A stretch of 64,000 nucleotides of DNA from Rosenbergiella epipactidis. Lineage in GTDB: Bacteria; Pseudomonadota; Gammaproteobacteria; Enterobacterales; Enterobacteriaceae. A program made the translations under genes and the position numbers. Below are positions 23,149 to 33,399 of this stretch, in pieces (within the stretch, counting starts at the first letter, position 1; every line of letters begins with the position of its first letter). Below the pieces are notes generated by a model, which worked only from the letters and a program-made list of their open reading frames with translations, searched no databases and was not told the DNA's origin. Where the stretch lies: the NCBI RefSeq assembly GCF_018494055.1, contig NZ_JABBFQ010000003.1:434001-498000 (forward strand), written 5' to 3'.

Positions 23149-25212
23149 TTAACGTACTGGCATGCCTGGCGTTGCACCACTGTCGGCAGACAGAATAAAC
23201 AGGTCGGCTCCGCCATTACCCGCAGACAGCACCATCCCTTCCGAGACGCCAAAACGCATTTTACGTGGTGCGAGGTTAGCGACGATAATGGTCAAGCGTC
23301 CGACGAGCACTGACGGGTCAGGATATGCGGCGCGGATCCCCGAGAAGATCTGACGTTTTTCCCCACCGACATCCAGCATCAGGCGTAGTAATTTATCGGA
23401 ACCTTCGACCAGTTCAGCCACTTCGATTAGCGCCACGCGCATATCAACCTTGGCAAAATCATCGATAGTGATTGGGCCAGAATCGGCTTCCTCGGTAGCC
23501 ACCGGCGCCGCGGCTTTTTTCTCCGCTTTTTTCGCTGCCTTCGGTGCAGGGGCGGCGGCCTCGGCATCCTGTTTAGAGGCTTCGATCAAGGCGTCAACTT
23601 TTGCCATCTCAATCCGTTGATACAGTGCTTTAAACGGCGCGACACGATGACCAAGCAGCGGTTGAGCGACGGAATCCCAGGTTAAGGTACTTTGTAAAAA
23701 GGCTTCAGCACGTTCGCTTAACGCAGGCAGTACCGGTTTTAACCAGGTCATTAATACTCGGAACAGGTGGATACCCATCGAGCAGATCGCTTGCAGTTTG
23801 GCATCGCTACCTTCTTGTTTTGCCACAACCCAAGGCGCTTGCTCATCAACATAGCGGTTCGCTTCGTCGGCCAAGGCCATGATTTCACGGATAGCACGGC
23901 TGAACTCGCGGCTTTCCCACGCTTCGCCAATCGAGGTTGAGGCCTCAACGAAACGTTGATGTAGCGCAGGGGCGTCGAGCTCTGCGGCTAACTGACCGTC
24001 GAAACGCTTAGTGATAAATCCGGCGTTGCGTGATGCAAGGTTCACCACTTTATTGACCACATCGGCATTTACCCGCTGGACGTAATCTTCCAAATTCAGA
24101 TCGATATCATCGATACGAGAAGAGAGTTTAGCGGCGTAGTAATAACGTAAGCTGTCCGCATCCAGATGTTCTAACCAAGTACTCGCCTTAATAAAGGTGC
24201 CACGTGATTTAGACATCTTCGCGCCGTTCACCGTCACGTAACCATGAACGAACAGGTTGGTCGGTTTACGATGGTCACTGCCTTCGAGCATGGCTGGCCA
24301 GAATAAGCTGTGGAAGTAGACAATATCTTTACCGATAAAGTGGTAAAGCTCAGTCGTCGAGTCTTTTTTCCAATACTCATCAAAATCGATATCGGAGCGC
24401 TTATTACAGAGATTACGGAACGACCCCATATAGCCGATAGGCGCATCGAGCCAGACGTAGAAATATTTTCCTGGTGCATCCGGAATTTCGAAACCGAAGT
24501 AGGGCGCGTCGCGGGAAATATCCCACTGCTGTAAGCCGGTTTCGAACCATTCTTGCATTTTATTCGCCACTTGCTCTTGCAGGGCACCCGAACGGGTCCA
24601 GGCTTTCAGCATTTCAGAGAACGAAGGCAGGTCGAAGAAAAAATGCTCAGAATCGCGCATCACTGGGGTTGCGCCAGACACCACAGATTTCGGATCGATC
24701 AGCTCTGTCGGGCTATAAGTCGCACTGCAGACTTCACAGTTGTCGCCATACTGATCGACGGCTTTACATTTTGGACAGGTCCCTTTGACAAAACGATCGG
24801 GTAAGAACATCCCTTTTTCTGGATCGTAAAGCTGAGAGATGGTGCGATTCTTAATTAAACCATTATTTTTAAGGCGACCATAGATCAACTCAGACAGCTG
24901 GCGATTCTCTTCGCAATGCGTCGAGTGATAGTTATCGTAGCTAATGTTGAAACCTGCGAAATCGCGCTGATGCTCGGCACTCATTTCTGCGATCATCGCT
25001 TCAGGTGTTACGCCCAGTTGTTGGGCTTTCAACATGATTGGGGTGCCATGCGCATCATCGGCACAGATAAACCAGGCAGTGTTGCCACGCATTCGCTGAT
25101 ACCTTACCCATATATCCGCTTGGATATGCTCTAGCATATGCCCAAGGTGGATTGAACCGTTGGCGTAAGGCAGGGCACAGGTGACCAGTAATTTTTTTGT
25201 GGCTTGAGTCAT
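23149..25212 (-). CDS. metG: Methionyl-tRNA synthetase
   Basis: 687 residues from [19 protein letters not shown]; the frame extends 31 codons further, but the family starts here. Class I motifs HLGHM (HIGH) and KMSKS (in [12 protein letters not shown]) are present, as is the zinc knuckle [17 protein letters not shown]. The C-terminal EMAP-like tRNA-binding/dimerisation domain (about 585-687) follows an Ala/Lys-rich linker. The protein is about ten residues longer than E. coli MetG, mostly in that linker. It is divergent from mrp, as in E. coli. Confidence 0.97.
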   Translation of the reverse strand: MTQATKKLLVTCALPYANGSIHLGHMLEHIQADIWVRYQRMRGNTAWFICADDAHGTPIMLKAQQLGVTPEAMIAEMSAEHQRDFAGFNISYDNYHSTHCEENRQLSELIYGRLKNNGLIKNRTISQLYDPEKGMFLPDRFVKGTCPKCKAVDQYGDNCEVCSATYSPTELIDPKSVVSGATPVMRDSEHFFFDLPSFSEMLKAWTRSGALQEQVANKMQEWFETGLQQWDISRDAPYFGFEIPDAPGKYFYVWLDAPIGYMGSFRNLCNKRSDIDFDEYWKKDSTTELYHFIGKDIVYFHSLFWPAMLEGSDHRKPTNLFVHGYVTVNGAKMSKSRGTFIKASTWLEHLDADSLRYYYAAKLSSRIDDIDLNLEDYVQRVNADVVNKVVNLASRNAGFITKRFDGQLAAELDAPALHQRFVEASTSIGEAWESREFSRAIREIMALADEANRYVDEQAPWVVAKQEGSDAKLQAICSMGIHLFRVLMTWLKPVLPALSERAEAFLQSTLTWDSVAQPLLGHRVAPFKALYQRIEMAKVDALIEASKQDAEAAAPAPKAAKKAEKKAAAPVATEEADSGPITIDDFAKVDMRVALIEVAELVEGSDKLLRLMLDVGGEKRQIFSGIRAAYPDPSVLVGRLTIIVANLAPRKMRFGVSEGMVLSAGNGGADLFILSADSGATPGMPVR

Positions 25213-25383
25213 AATTTGCGTAGCTTTCTGTAGATGAACAAAAGGAATAATGAATGGTAACTGAAGGCCCCGACAAGGTAAACGGTTAACGTCAACTAAC
25301 AGCAAGGACGATAAGAATCTGATAAGATTAGCCGATGCGTTACCATCTTATTTGCTTAACTGATGCCTTCTAGGAGCGATGCC

Positions 25384-26493
25384 ATGTCTTTTGCCCCCTC
25401 ATCCCCGCAGTCCTCTGATTTGCGCGATACCGTTAACCCGCTTCTTGCTCAGTTTTCGCATCCCACCTTACGCCAAACGCTGGTCGACCTTCAGGCACTG
25501 CAGCATGCTGTGCGACTGGATCACACCCTACATATTGAATTACAGCTGCCGTTCGCGTGGCCGCAGGGATTTAAGGCACTACAAGCTTGGGCGACCCCGT
25601 TATTACAAGACGCGACGGGCGCTAGCGAAGTGGATTGGCACCTTGATTACACTATCGCCACGTTACAACGGGTCAAGCAACTGCCTGGCGCGAAGGGCGT
25701 GAAGAATATTATTGCCGTCAGCTCGGGTAAAGGCGGGGTCGGCAAGTCGAGTACCGCGCTGAATGTCGCGCTAGCACTTGCCGATCACGGGATCCGCGTC
25801 GGGGTGCTCGATGCCGATATCTACGGCCCCTCACTTCCGCAAATGTTGGGCACCGCAGACCAACGTCCGTCCTCGCCGGATGGTAAGCATATGGCGCCTA
25901 TCATGAGTTACGGCCTAGCGACTAACTCTATTGGGTATCTGGTCACGGACGATAATGCGATGATCTGGCGTGGCCCTATGGCCAGTAAGGCGTTATTACA
26001 GCTGCTCAACGAAACGCTGTGGCCAGACCTCGATTATCTGGTGGTGGATATGCCGCCAGGAACCGGCGATATTCAGCTAACGTTAGCGCAAAATATTCCG
26101 GTGACTGGCGCGGTGGTGGTGACCACTCCGCAAGATGTCGCCTTGCTGGATGCGCGAAAGGGGGTGGTGATGTTCAATAAAGTCGATGTACCGGTCTTAG
26201 GGATTGTCGAAAATATGAGCGTGCATATCTGTCAAGCCTGCGGCCATCACGAGGCGATATTCGGTCACGAAGGGGCAAAAGCGCTCAGTGACGACTATAA
26301 CGTGCCGGTGCTTGGAAAAGTGCCTTTGCATATTCAATTACGAGAAGATTTGGATGCAGGCATACCGACCGTGGCGAGGGACCCGGCGGGGACTTTTAGC
26401 GAGTTATATCGCGAAATCGCTGAGAATATTGCGACGCAGCTTTACTGGCAAGGTCATGTTATCCCTGAAGATATTTCGATTAGAATCCTTTGA
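25384..26493 (+). CDS. mrp: Mrp/ApbC, Fe-S cluster carrier P-loop ATPase
   Basis: 369 residues. The ATG at 25384 was chosen over one at 25363 because AGGAG lies seven bases before it. An N-terminal DUF59/MIP18-like domain (about 15-95) precedes a deviant Walker A GKGGVGKS at 115-122, Walker motif DADIYGPSLP, DMPPGTGDIQLT, and the cluster-binding CxxC in HICQACGHHE. It is thought to carry Fe-S clusters to target proteins. It is divergent from metG with a shared 171-base intergenic region, and ahpC follows on the same strand. Confidence 0.95.
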   Translation: MSFAPSSPQSSDLRDTVNPLLAQFSHPTLRQTLVDLQALQHAVRLDHTLHIELQLPFAWPQGFKALQAWATPLLQDATGASEVDWHLDYTIATLQRVKQLPGAKGVKNIIAVSSGKGGVGKSSTALNVALALADHGIRVGVLDADIYGPSLPQMLGTADQRPSSPDGKHMAPIMSYGLATNSIGYLVTDDNAMIWRGPMASKALLQLLNETLWPDLDYLVVDMPPGTGDIQLTLAQNIPVTGAVVVTTPQDVALLDARKGVVMFNKVDVPVLGIVENMSVHICQACGHHEAIFGHEGAKALSDDYNVPVLGKVPLHIQLREDLDAGIPTVARDPAGTFSELYREIAENIATQLYWQGHVIPEDISIRIL

Positions 26494-26544
26494 TAGGTAT
26501 CACTGATTAAACCAATACATAGGAGTGATTGGCCTTAGCGAGGC

Positions 26545-26562
26545 GGCTGCCTTAAGGTAGCC
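26545..26562. repeat. 18-bp near-perfect palindrome upstream of ahpC
   Basis: GGCTGCCTTAAGGTAGCC is symmetric except for one pair of positions, and it lies 25 bases before the ahpC start, inside the likely 5' leader. It could be an operator or an RNA hairpin. It does not look like an OxyR site (four ATAG-type elements), and no T run follows. Confidence 0.5.
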
Positions 26563-26586
26563 ACAACATTCTAGCGGAGGCCAATC

Positions 26587-27150
26587 ATGTCCATTATCAA
26601 TACCAAAATCAAACCTTTTAGCAATACGGCTTTTAAAGCAGGCCAATTTATTGAACTTACCGAGAAAGTCGTTGAAGGTAAATGGAGTGTGTTCTTCTTC
26701 TATCCTGCCGACTTTACTTTCGTTTGTCCTACCGAGCTGGGTGACGTTGCGGACCATTACGATGAGTTCCAAAAGCTTGGTGTGGATATCTACTCAGTCT
26801 CCACCGATACTCACTTCACCCACAAAGCGTGGCACGGTAGCTCCGAGACCATTGGTAAAATCAATTATGCAATGATTGGTGACCCGACCGGTACCCTGAC
26901 ACGTAACTTCGATATTATGCGTGAAGCGCAAGGCCTTGCTGACCGTGGCACCTTTATCGTTGACCCAGAAGGGATTATCCAAGCTGTGGAAATTACGGCA
27001 GAAGGGATTGGCCGCGATGCGTCAGATCTGCTGCGTAAAGTGAAAGCGGCACAGTATGTGGCGACTCACCCAGGTGAAGTCTGCCCAGCGAAATGGAAAG
27101 AGGGTGAGGCGACCTTAGCGCCTTCTCTAGACTTAGTCGGTAAGATCTAA
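26587..27150 (+). CDS. ahpC: Alkyl hydroperoxide reductase, peroxiredoxin subunit C
   Basis: 187 residues, with peroxidatic Cys47 in [11 protein letters not shown] and the resolving Cys in [12 protein letters not shown], the typical two-Cys AhpC pattern. It reduces hydrogen peroxide and organic peroxides and is recycled by AhpF, encoded 65 bases downstream. A strong GCGGAGG site precedes the ATG. In E. coli ahpCF is OxyR-dependent; here ATAG half-sites occur at 26493 and 26519 but their spacing is not convincing. Its place after mrp differs from E. coli, where ahpCF lies elsewhere. Confidence 0.97.
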   Translation: MSIINTKIKPFSNTAFKAGQFIELTEKVVEGKWSVFFFYPADFTFVCPTELGDVADHYDEFQKLGVDIYSVSTDTHFTHKAWHGSSETIGKINYAMIGDPTGTLTRNFDIMREAQGLADRGTFIVDPEGIIQAVEITAEGIGRDASDLLRKVKAAQYVATHPGEVCPAKWKEGEATLAPSLDLVGKI

Positions 27151-27215
27151 GCAACGCTGAGCAGTACTCTGTTACGGGCGCAATTGCGCCCGTTTTGATA
27201 TCCGGGGAGAGCATA

Positions 27216-28781
27216 ATGTTAGAGACTCAATTACAAACACAATTAAAAAGCTATTTAGAAAAACTGACTCGACCCGTCGACTTAGTGGCCTCTCTAGACC
27301 ACTCTGCCGCTTCGACGGATATTCGCCAGCTGCTAACGCAGATTGCGGGATTATCGGATAAGGTGACCTTTATCGAGGAAAACCGTACCGATGTGCGTCA
27401 GCCTTCTTTTTTAATTACGCCGCAAGGTCAGCGTCATGGCCCGCGTTTTGCTGGTTCACCCTTAGGGCATGAATTTACCTCCTTAGTGCTGGCGCTTTTA
27501 CAGACGGGTGGGCATCCGTCGAAAGAGAGCCAGGCGTTACTTGAACAAATTAAAGCCTTACCCGACGAGTTACATTTCGAGACTTACTATTCGCTGTCCT
27601 GTCACAACTGTCCGGACGTCGTCCAAGCGCTTAATTTACTGTCGATTCTGAATCCACGTATTCACCATACCGCTATCGATGGCGGGCAATTTCAACAAGA
27701 GATTGCTGACCGCAATATCATGGGCGTGCCGGCGGTTTTACTGAACGGCGAAAGCTTCGGTCATGGCCGTATGACATTAGCCGAAATCGTTAATAAAGTG
27801 GACAGCGGTGCCGCCGCACGTCAAGCCGCCACCTTATCGGAACAGGCCCCTTACGAGGTATTAATTGTCGGGAGTGGGCCTGCGGGGGCTGCTGCCGCCA
27901 TCTATACCGCGCGAAAAGGAATTCGGACCGGACTGATGGGCGAGCGTTTCGGGGGGCAGGTGCTGGATACGGTCGATATCGAAAACTATATCTCCGTACC
28001 TAAAACTGAAGGCAGTCGCTTGGCGACCGCGTTACGCACCCATGTCGAAGATTATCAGGTTGATATTATTGAAGCCCAACAAGCTAGCCAGCTTATTCCT
28101 GCCCGCGAGCAGGGTGGCCTTCATCAACTGACCACCGCTAGCGGTGCGACGTTGCTCGCTAAAAGTATTATTATCGCGACTGGCGCACGCTGGCGGAATA
28201 TGGGGGTTCCTGGCGAGGACACTTACCGCACGCGCGGGGTAACCTATTGTCCGCATTGTGATGGCCCATTGTTTAAAGGTAAACGTGTTGCCGTTGTTGG
28301 GGGCGGCAATTCTGGTGTCGAGGCGGCCATCGATCTGGCAGGACTGGTCGAGCATGTGACTTTGCTAGAATTTGCGGATTCACTGAAGGCTGACCAGGTG
28401 CTACAAACTAAGTTACGCAGCCTGCCTAATGTTGAGATTATCGTCAATGCGCACACGCAAGAGGTGTTGGGAGACGGTCAACAGGTGACCGGATTGGTAT
28501 GGAAAGATCGTCAAACGGCCCAACTCAATACGCTGGCTCTGGCTGGGATCTTTGTCCAAATTGGCTTACTGCCCAATACGGCATGGTTAGAAGGCGTTAT
28601 CGATCGTAACCCTATGGGGGAAATTATTGTCGATTCGCGTGGTGAGACCAACCAACCGGGTATTTTCGCCGCTGGGGATTGTACCACCGTCCCGTACAAG
28701 CAAATTATCATTGCCAGTGGCGAAGGTGCGAAAGCAGCATTAAGTGCCTTCGATTATCTGATCCGTACTCAACCGCTGTAG
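27216..28781 (+). CDS. ahpF: Alkyl hydroperoxide reductase subunit F
   Basis: 521 residues from [21 protein letters not shown] after GGGGAGAG. The N-terminal double thioredoxin-fold domain carries the CxxC in [13 protein letters not shown]. The C-terminal thioredoxin-reductase-like part has the FAD motif [18 protein letters not shown], redox pair [13 protein letters not shown](H) motif [16 protein letters not shown] and C-terminal FAD motif [15 protein letters not shown]. It uses NADH to reduce AhpC. It ends in a long perfect hairpin terminator. Confidence 0.97.
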   Translation: MLETQLQTQLKSYLEKLTRPVDLVASLDHSAASTDIRQLLTQIAGLSDKVTFIEENRTDVRQPSFLITPQGQRHGPRFAGSPLGHEFTSLVLALLQTGGHPSKESQALLEQIKALPDELHFETYYSLSCHNCPDVVQALNLLSILNPRIHHTAIDGGQFQQEIADRNIMGVPAVLLNGESFGHGRMTLAEIVNKVDSGAAARQAATLSEQAPYEVLIVGSGPAGAAAAIYTARKGIRTGLMGERFGGQVLDTVDIENYISVPKTEGSRLATALRTHVEDYQVDIIEAQQASQLIPAREQGGLHQLTTASGATLLAKSIIIATGARWRNMGVPGEDTYRTRGVTYCPHCDGPLFKGKRVAVVGGGNSGVEAAIDLAGLVEHVTLLEFADSLKADQVLQTKLRSLPNVEIIVNAHTQEVLGDGQQVTGLVWKDRQTAQLNTLALAGIFVQIGLLPNTAWLEGVIDRNPMGEIIVDSRGETNQPGIFAAGDCTTVPYKQIIIASGEGAKAALSAFDYLIRTQPL

Positions 28782-28792
28782 CATCCTGCACG

Positions 28793-28825
28793 ATTACTTA
28801 AGCCCGATTGGGCTTAAGTAATTTT
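28793..28825 (+). terminator. Terminator of ahpCF
   Basis: A perfect 13-base-pair stem (ATTACTTAAGCCC with its complement) with a GATT loop followed by a short T run, 12 bases past the ahpF stop. Confidence 0.8.
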
Positions 28826-28897
28826 CAGAAATGACCCGCATGACAATTCCCCGCTTTTCGCGTTAACTGTAGGCAAAATAGTTAATGGAAAAGTAAA

Positions 28898-30043
28898 ATG
28901 TCCTCTCTCTGGCGCTGCCGTTCTTCTTTGTTTATTGCGATTACGCTCTCCTTACTCCCTAGTGCATGGGCGATCAATACGCCACTCGATTTGGCAACCC
29001 AACCTGAGCAAAAAGCCTCGGCGGTAAGCCAACTGCCTGCGCTACAAAAGCCCGAAGGACTTCGACCTTGCTGTGCATTCGGCCATGATTTGCGCGCGGA
29101 ACTGAAAGGCGCACCGGTACCTTTTTATCGGCTGGATAATATCGTTGAAAGTCATCGGTTAGGGACCCATCGCTACAATGACAGCGTGATCCGGGGACTG
29201 ACCAGTATGGTAGGTGGCGGCAGTGAAAAAAATGGCATCATCTATACCACGCAAAGCGGATTTATCGATACCGCACATGTGCGAGACAGTATGGATATGA
29301 CCTACTGGATTGCCAGTCAGTTATTGCAGCATCAGGGGAGTGCTTTTCGTGTCAGCTTAAGCAATGAACTCGCTCGCCGAGATATCGTCATCCGGCCTTA
29401 TCAAGTGCCGAGCGATCCGCAGAAAGCCTTCAGTGTTGTAGTGTGGACCGCTGCACGGGTGGCATTCGATCTCGCCGCTTGGCATGAGATCGCGCAATGG
29501 TATGGGTTCGAATCGGTGCCCGGTTTCTCCGAAGGGGTCTCTGCGTTTTCGCCAGAAGATCTCTGTTCTAACCTGTTGGGCGTTCGTTTAGCCGCCTCGC
29601 TGCTGTTGCAGGGAGAAGGCAGTGAAATCAAAGATTATAATTCCCATGCGACTGAGATCATTACGCAAGCCCTCGATCAATTGGGGGCAGTGCCAAAAAA
29701 CGTCACGGCACAGCAATTTGACCGGCTAGACGGGCAGTGGTGGGATAGCCAGCGCCGAGTACCGAATAAATGGTTGGTCCGCCACCGTAATTACCTGACC
29801 CAAAATGCACGACAGCCTAGCGCCATCCCCGGTGAGCCAGGGGCAAATCATGCATTGGCTTTGCCTAAGAAAGTGGCGGGAATAACCTTAGATGACGTGG
29901 CCGCACTGGAATTAATACCGATCAAGGCATCCAAACAGTTGCCGACTTTTCATGAGCAGCTTACCCGCGCGGATTTTCAGCGGTTAGCAGAGCAGGCTGA
30001 GATCGAGGATACCCGACAACGGCCTGCGCTTAACGCCAAATGA
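28898..30043 (+). CDS. Exported DUF4056-type protein of unknown function
   Basis: 381 residues. A Sec signal peptide (hydrophobic residues 11-24, likely cleavage after AWA at 25) precedes a soluble domain. Visible landmarks are LRPCCAFGHDLRAELKG (residues 55-71), VGGGSEKNGIIYTTQSGFIDTAHVRDSMD, the conserved-looking WHEIAQWYGFES and EGVSAFSPEDLCSNLLG. I recall the RPCCAFG start and the AHVRD stretch from the DUF4056 family, but I cannot confirm this here. HE next to AQW suggests a metal or catalytic site without proof. It is monocistronic between the ahpCF terminator and convergent idnO, which ends four bases away. Confidence 0.65.
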   Translation: MSSLWRCRSSLFIAITLSLLPSAWAINTPLDLATQPEQKASAVSQLPALQKPEGLRPCCAFGHDLRAELKGAPVPFYRLDNIVESHRLGTHRYNDSVIRGLTSMVGGGSEKNGIIYTTQSGFIDTAHVRDSMDMTYWIASQLLQHQGSAFRVSLSNELARRDIVIRPYQVPSDPQKAFSVVVWTAARVAFDLAAWHEIAQWYGFESVPGFSEGVSAFSPEDLCSNLLGVRLAASLLLQGEGSEIKDYNSHATEIITQALDQLGAVPKNVTAQQFDRLDGQWWDSQRRVPNKWLVRHRNYLTQNARQPSAIPGEPGANHALALPKKVAGITLDDVAALELIPIKASKQLPTFHEQLTRADFQRLAEQAEIEDTRQRPALNAK

Positions 30044-30047
30044 TACA

Positions 30048-30812
30048 TTACACCGCGACGCGCATCCCGCCATCAACGAACAGCAGATGACCATTCACAA
30101 AGTCGGACGCTTTTGACGATAGGAACACCGCGGCACCAATCAACTCTTCGGGATTCCCCCAGCGGGCGGCTGGGGTACGTTTGGTTAACCAATCGGTGAA
30201 GGCTTTATCGTCGACCAAGGCCTGAGTCATCTCTGTCGCGAAATAGCCGGGAGCGATGCCGTTAACCTGAATATTATAGCGCGCGAGCTCCACACACATT
30301 CCTCGTGTCAGCATCGTGACCGCTCCTTTTGAGGCGGCATAAGGGGTGATGGTATCGCGCCCCAGTTCGCTCTGCATCGAGCCAATATTGATAATTTTTC
30401 CGGCTTGACGCTTGGCCATATAACGGGCGACCGTCTGTGACACTAAAAAAACTGCGGTTTGGTTTACCGCGATCACATCGTTCCAATCTTGTTCGGCAAA
30501 TTCAAGAAAAGGGCGACGGCGTTGAATCCCGGCATTATTGATTAGGATATCGATTTGCCCCAGAGTCGATTCAATGTGCTCAATGGCCTCAGCCACGTTT
30601 TGGGAATCCGTCACATCGAAGGCCACTGCATGAGCGGTGTGGCCCAGTGCACGGAGTTTGGCTGCCGCGCTTTCGGCTCCTGCCTGCTGCGTGGCGTTGA
30701 TGATGACTTCCGCACCCGCTTCCGCTAACCCTTTTGCCATAAGAAAGCCAATCCCACGCCCTGAACCGGTGATCAGTGCGCGTTTATCTGTTAGCGAGAA
30801 GAGTTGGCTCAT
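30048..30812 (-). CDS. idnO: Gluconate 5-dehydrogenase (5-keto-D-gluconate reductase), SDR family
   Basis: 254 residues of the classical short-chain dehydrogenase type: cofactor motif TGSGRGIG, NNAG, catalytic Ser in NIGSMQSELGRD and YAASKG (Tyr/Lys). It matches E. coli IdnO closely over its length, for example GIQRRRPFLEFAEQDWNDVIAVNQTAVF and the C terminus SDFVNGHLLFVDGGM. It interconverts 5-ketogluconate and gluconate. The rest of the L-idonate operon (idnD, idnT, idnR, idnK) is not present here, and the promoter region contains a strong CRP site. Confidence 0.9.
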   Translation of the reverse strand: MSQLFSLTDKRALITGSGRGIGFLMAKGLAEAGAEVIINATQQAGAESAAAKLRALGHTAHAVAFDVTDSQNVAEAIEHIESTLGQIDILINNAGIQRRRPFLEFAEQDWNDVIAVNQTAVFLVSQTVARYMAKRQAGKIINIGSMQSELGRDTITPYAASKGAVTMLTRGMCVELARYNIQVNGIAPGYFATEMTQALVDDKAFTDWLTKRTPAARWGNPEELIGAAVFLSSKASDFVNGHLLFVDGGMRVAV

Positions 30813-30884
30813 GCAAGTTTTCCTTATTCATCATTAAGTAAAAATTAAGTGGGGCTTATTTAGCGAAATTAGCGTCGCTGTTAA

Positions 30885-30900
30885 TGTGATCTATATCACT
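30885..30900 (-). promoter_or_regulatory. CRP-cAMP binding site upstream of idnO
   Basis: TGTGATCTATATCACT matches the CRP consensus TGTGA-N6-TCACA at nine of ten core positions. It lies 73 bases upstream of the idnO start, consistent with catabolite control of a sugar-acid gene. The downstream end of dsdA lies just beyond, so it most likely serves idnO. Confidence 0.75.
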
Positions 30901-30981
30901 CTTTTTCTATTTTACAAATTGATGATACGCAAAGCGTGCGCTGGGTAAGCTTTCTCGAGCTCGATTACGGAAAACATTCGG

Positions 30982-32274
30982 TTAAGGCAGGTTCCCCATT
31001 TCAAGATAGCGCTGCATCTCCTCCTGCGGCACCATACTGCCTCCCGTGGCCCAGACCAGATGCGTCGCATGGCTAAGCTTCGACACATCGTTACCTATCC
31101 ATAATGGGCCTTGCATACCGGCTAAGGCCGAAGGCTCGAGTTGAATATTTTCGCTGTGATGGAGCAGCAGTTGTAAGTCTGAGAGCCGCTGATCGCTTAG
31201 TGTATAACAGCCATCAATCAGCGATGCCATCGCCCGTCCGACAAATCCTGATGCGCGACCGACAGCCAAACCATCGGCAATGGTATGGTTATCAAGTCCA
31301 ATATCCTGGACCGAGATAGCTTCGTGGTAGCCGGTACTCAGCCCCAATAGCATACAGGGCGAGTGTGTCGGCTCAGCAAAATAACAGCGTACGGCATCGC
31401 CAAAAGCAAGTTTAAGTCCAAAGGCGACCCCTCCCGGTCCTCCACCCACACCACAGGGTAAATACACACAGAGTGGATGCTGCGGATCGACGGTAATTCC
31501 CTGCTCCGCTAATTGCGCGGGTAGGCGCAACCCCGCGACGGCATATCCGAGGAATAGAGTAGAGGAATGTTCATCATCGATAAAAAAGCAGTAAGGATCG
31601 TCTGCCGCCGTTTGTCGGCCCTGTTCCACGGCGACGCTATAATCATTTTGGTGTTCGATAACCGTTACTTGGTGGTCTCTCAGTCGCTGTTTTTTCCACT
31701 CTCGGGCATCGGATGACATATGCACAATCACTTGAAAGCCTAATGTCGCCCCCATTATTCCAATCGATAAGCCAAGATTCCCTGTCGAGCCTACGGCAAT
31801 CTTATAGCGGCCAAACAATTGCCGAAAGTGGGGGGTGAGCAGCTGTCGGTAATCGTCCTGTTCACTAAACTCCCCTGACGCCAGTGCCAGTTTTTCCGCC
31901 AAGACTAATACTTCGTAAATCCCTCCCCGGGCTTTAATCGAGCCGGAGATCGGCAGGTGGCTATCTTTCTTTAGCCAGAGCTTACCCTGTAAGGGGCCTT
32001 GTTGTGCTAAAGCTTGCTGCATGGCGGGGATACAAACAATATCCGATTCAATAATCCCCCCTCGTGCGCGGCTTTCGGGAAAGGCTTCGGCGATCAGGGG
32101 CGCAAAGCGTTGCAGGCGCTCGGCCGCATCCTGAATGTCCGCTAAGGTGAATCCCACGTGCGTTAACCCCTCGCTGGCAGGAAGGCGGTGTGGGTTCGGC
32201 CAAAATAAAGGGGTCTGGGTCGAGAGTTGCTGAACAACCTTATTGTTATTAAGCGCGGGAAATTTATCCGTCAT
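30982..32274 (-). CDS. dsdA: D-serine dehydratase (ammonia-lyase)
   Basis: 430 residues from the ATG at 32274; an in-frame GTG four codons upstream (32286) is an alternative, and neither has a strong ribosome-binding site. PLP fold type II: the lysine motif [14 protein letters not shown], the PLP-phosphate loop [11 protein letters not shown] and the glycine-rich stretch [22 protein letters not shown] are all present. It converts D-serine to pyruvate and ammonia, removing a toxic D-amino acid and using it as a carbon source. dsdC is divergent. The permease dsdX, usually between them, is absent. Confidence 0.95.
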   Translation of the reverse strand: MTDKFPALNNNKVVQQLSTQTPLFWPNPHRLPASEGLTHVGFTLADIQDAAERLQRFAPLIAEAFPESRARGGIIESDIVCIPAMQQALAQQGPLQGKLWLKKDSHLPISGSIKARGGIYEVLVLAEKLALASGEFSEQDDYRQLLTPHFRQLFGRYKIAVGSTGNLGLSIGIMGATLGFQVIVHMSSDAREWKKQRLRDHQVTVIEHQNDYSVAVEQGRQTAADDPYCFFIDDEHSSTLFLGYAVAGLRLPAQLAEQGITVDPQHPLCVYLPCGVGGGPGGVAFGLKLAFGDAVRCYFAEPTHSPCMLLGLSTGYHEAISVQDIGLDNHTIADGLAVGRASGFVGRAMASLIDGCYTLSDQRLSDLQLLLHHSENIQLEPSALAGMQGPLWIGNDVSKLSHATHLVWATGGSMVPQEEMQRYLEMGNLP

Positions 32275-32487
32275 AATCTTATTCACTTAGTCTATACCTA
32301 GCGTTAGTAGGGGGTGGTCACTCACCGTTGAGCGGCAGCATACTGTTGCAACTGATACGCTGACAAGTGATCGCTTTTCAGCCTAGGCTGAGGACAAATC
32401 ATGTGAACCTGTTGTGAATTTATTGCATTATGCCAGCTTAGAACGTGGAGCATAGGAAACCCAAGCGTTGATGATGAGGGCAATATT

Positions 32488-33399
32488 CTGAACAGTTTTC
32501 AAGCAGGGCAGCTTAACCGCTTACAAACCTTCGCGTTGGTAGCAGAAAAAGGGTCTATTGCCTTAGCCGCGAGAATACTCTGCTTAACACCCAGCGCCGT
32601 CAGCCACCGTATTCGCCATTTGGAGCGAGAGCTTAATATACCGCTCTTTATGCGTCTGCATCGTAAAATCATCTTAACGGCCGAGGGCGCACGTCTCTTT
32701 CAGAAAATTACACTCTCTTTCGATTTATTGAGTAAAGAGCTGCTCGATCTTAAGCATCAAGGCGTCATCGGGCGGTTAAACCTGTATAGTCGGCCCTCAT
32801 TTGCTCAGGCATGGCTTGCCCCCCGATTAGGGGATTTTTTAGATCGCTATCCCGGTATCGATGTCTGCCTCTCAACGGGCAATGATCTGATCCAGCTGGA
32901 TGAGCTTGGGGTGGATATTGCCATCAACTTCGGTCTCCTTAGCCTGCCGGGACTTACCTGTACGCCGTTGATGAACGAATCCATCACGCCGGTTTGCTCA
33001 GCCCATTATGCTGACAAGTTTGGATTACTGAACCATCCTGAGCGATTACAAGGGTGCCGTTTGCTTCACGACCATCGAGCGTGGCAGAGGAACAGCGGGA
33101 ACCATGAGTGGCAGCAGTGGACAGAGGCCTTTGCTATTAGCGTCACGCCGGCCTCTCATCTCTATTGTGACCAGATGGCGTTAGCCGTTACCACCGCAGT
33201 TCATCATGGTGGCGTTGCCATGGGGCGGATGCGGTTGCTTGAAGAGAAACTTCAGTCCGGCAGCTTGGTGGCCCCCTTTCCCGATAACATCTTGGCAAGC
33301 CCCTATGGCTATGCGTTATATACGCAGCAAGGCACCCATTGGCCCAAAGTCCAACTGTTTATGGCGTGGATAGCCGAGCAGGTGGGGAGTCAGGGATAA
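32488..33399 (+). CDS. dsdC: DsdC-like LysR-type regulator, unusual start codon
   Basis: 303 residues if it begins at the CTG at 32488, which follows GAGGG at seven bases. The frame is open back to 32407 but holds no in-frame ATG, GTG or TTG before a TTG at 32536 that would cut into the DNA-binding helices. The DNA-binding part (LQTFALVAEKGSI...TPSAVSHRIRHLEREL) and effector domain (LYSRPSFAQAWLAPRLGDF, LLHDHRAW) match E. coli DsdC, the D-serine-responsive activator of dsdA. Its divergent position supports that role. ATT at 32485 is another candidate start; a frameshift relative to ATG 32471 is also possible. Confidence 0.8.
   Translation: MNSFQAGQLNRLQTFALVAEKGSIALAARILCLTPSAVSHRIRHLERELNIPLFMRLHRKIILTAEGARLFQKITLSFDLLSKELLDLKHQGVIGRLNLYSRPSFAQAWLAPRLGDFLDRYPGIDVCLSTGNDLIQLDELGVDIAINFGLLSLPGLTCTPLMNESITPVCSAHYADKFGLLNHPERLQGCRLLHDHRAWQRNSGNHEWQQWTEAFAISVTPASHLYCDQMALAVTTAVHHGGVAMGRMRLLEEKLQSGSLVAPFPDNILASPYGYALYTQQGTHWPKVQLFMAWIAEQVGSQG

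Noticed and set aside
26493..26530. Possible OxyR site upstream of ahpC
   Set aside because: Two ATAG half-sites are present, but they are 26 bases apart and the other two expected elements are not convincing; too weak to list as a site.
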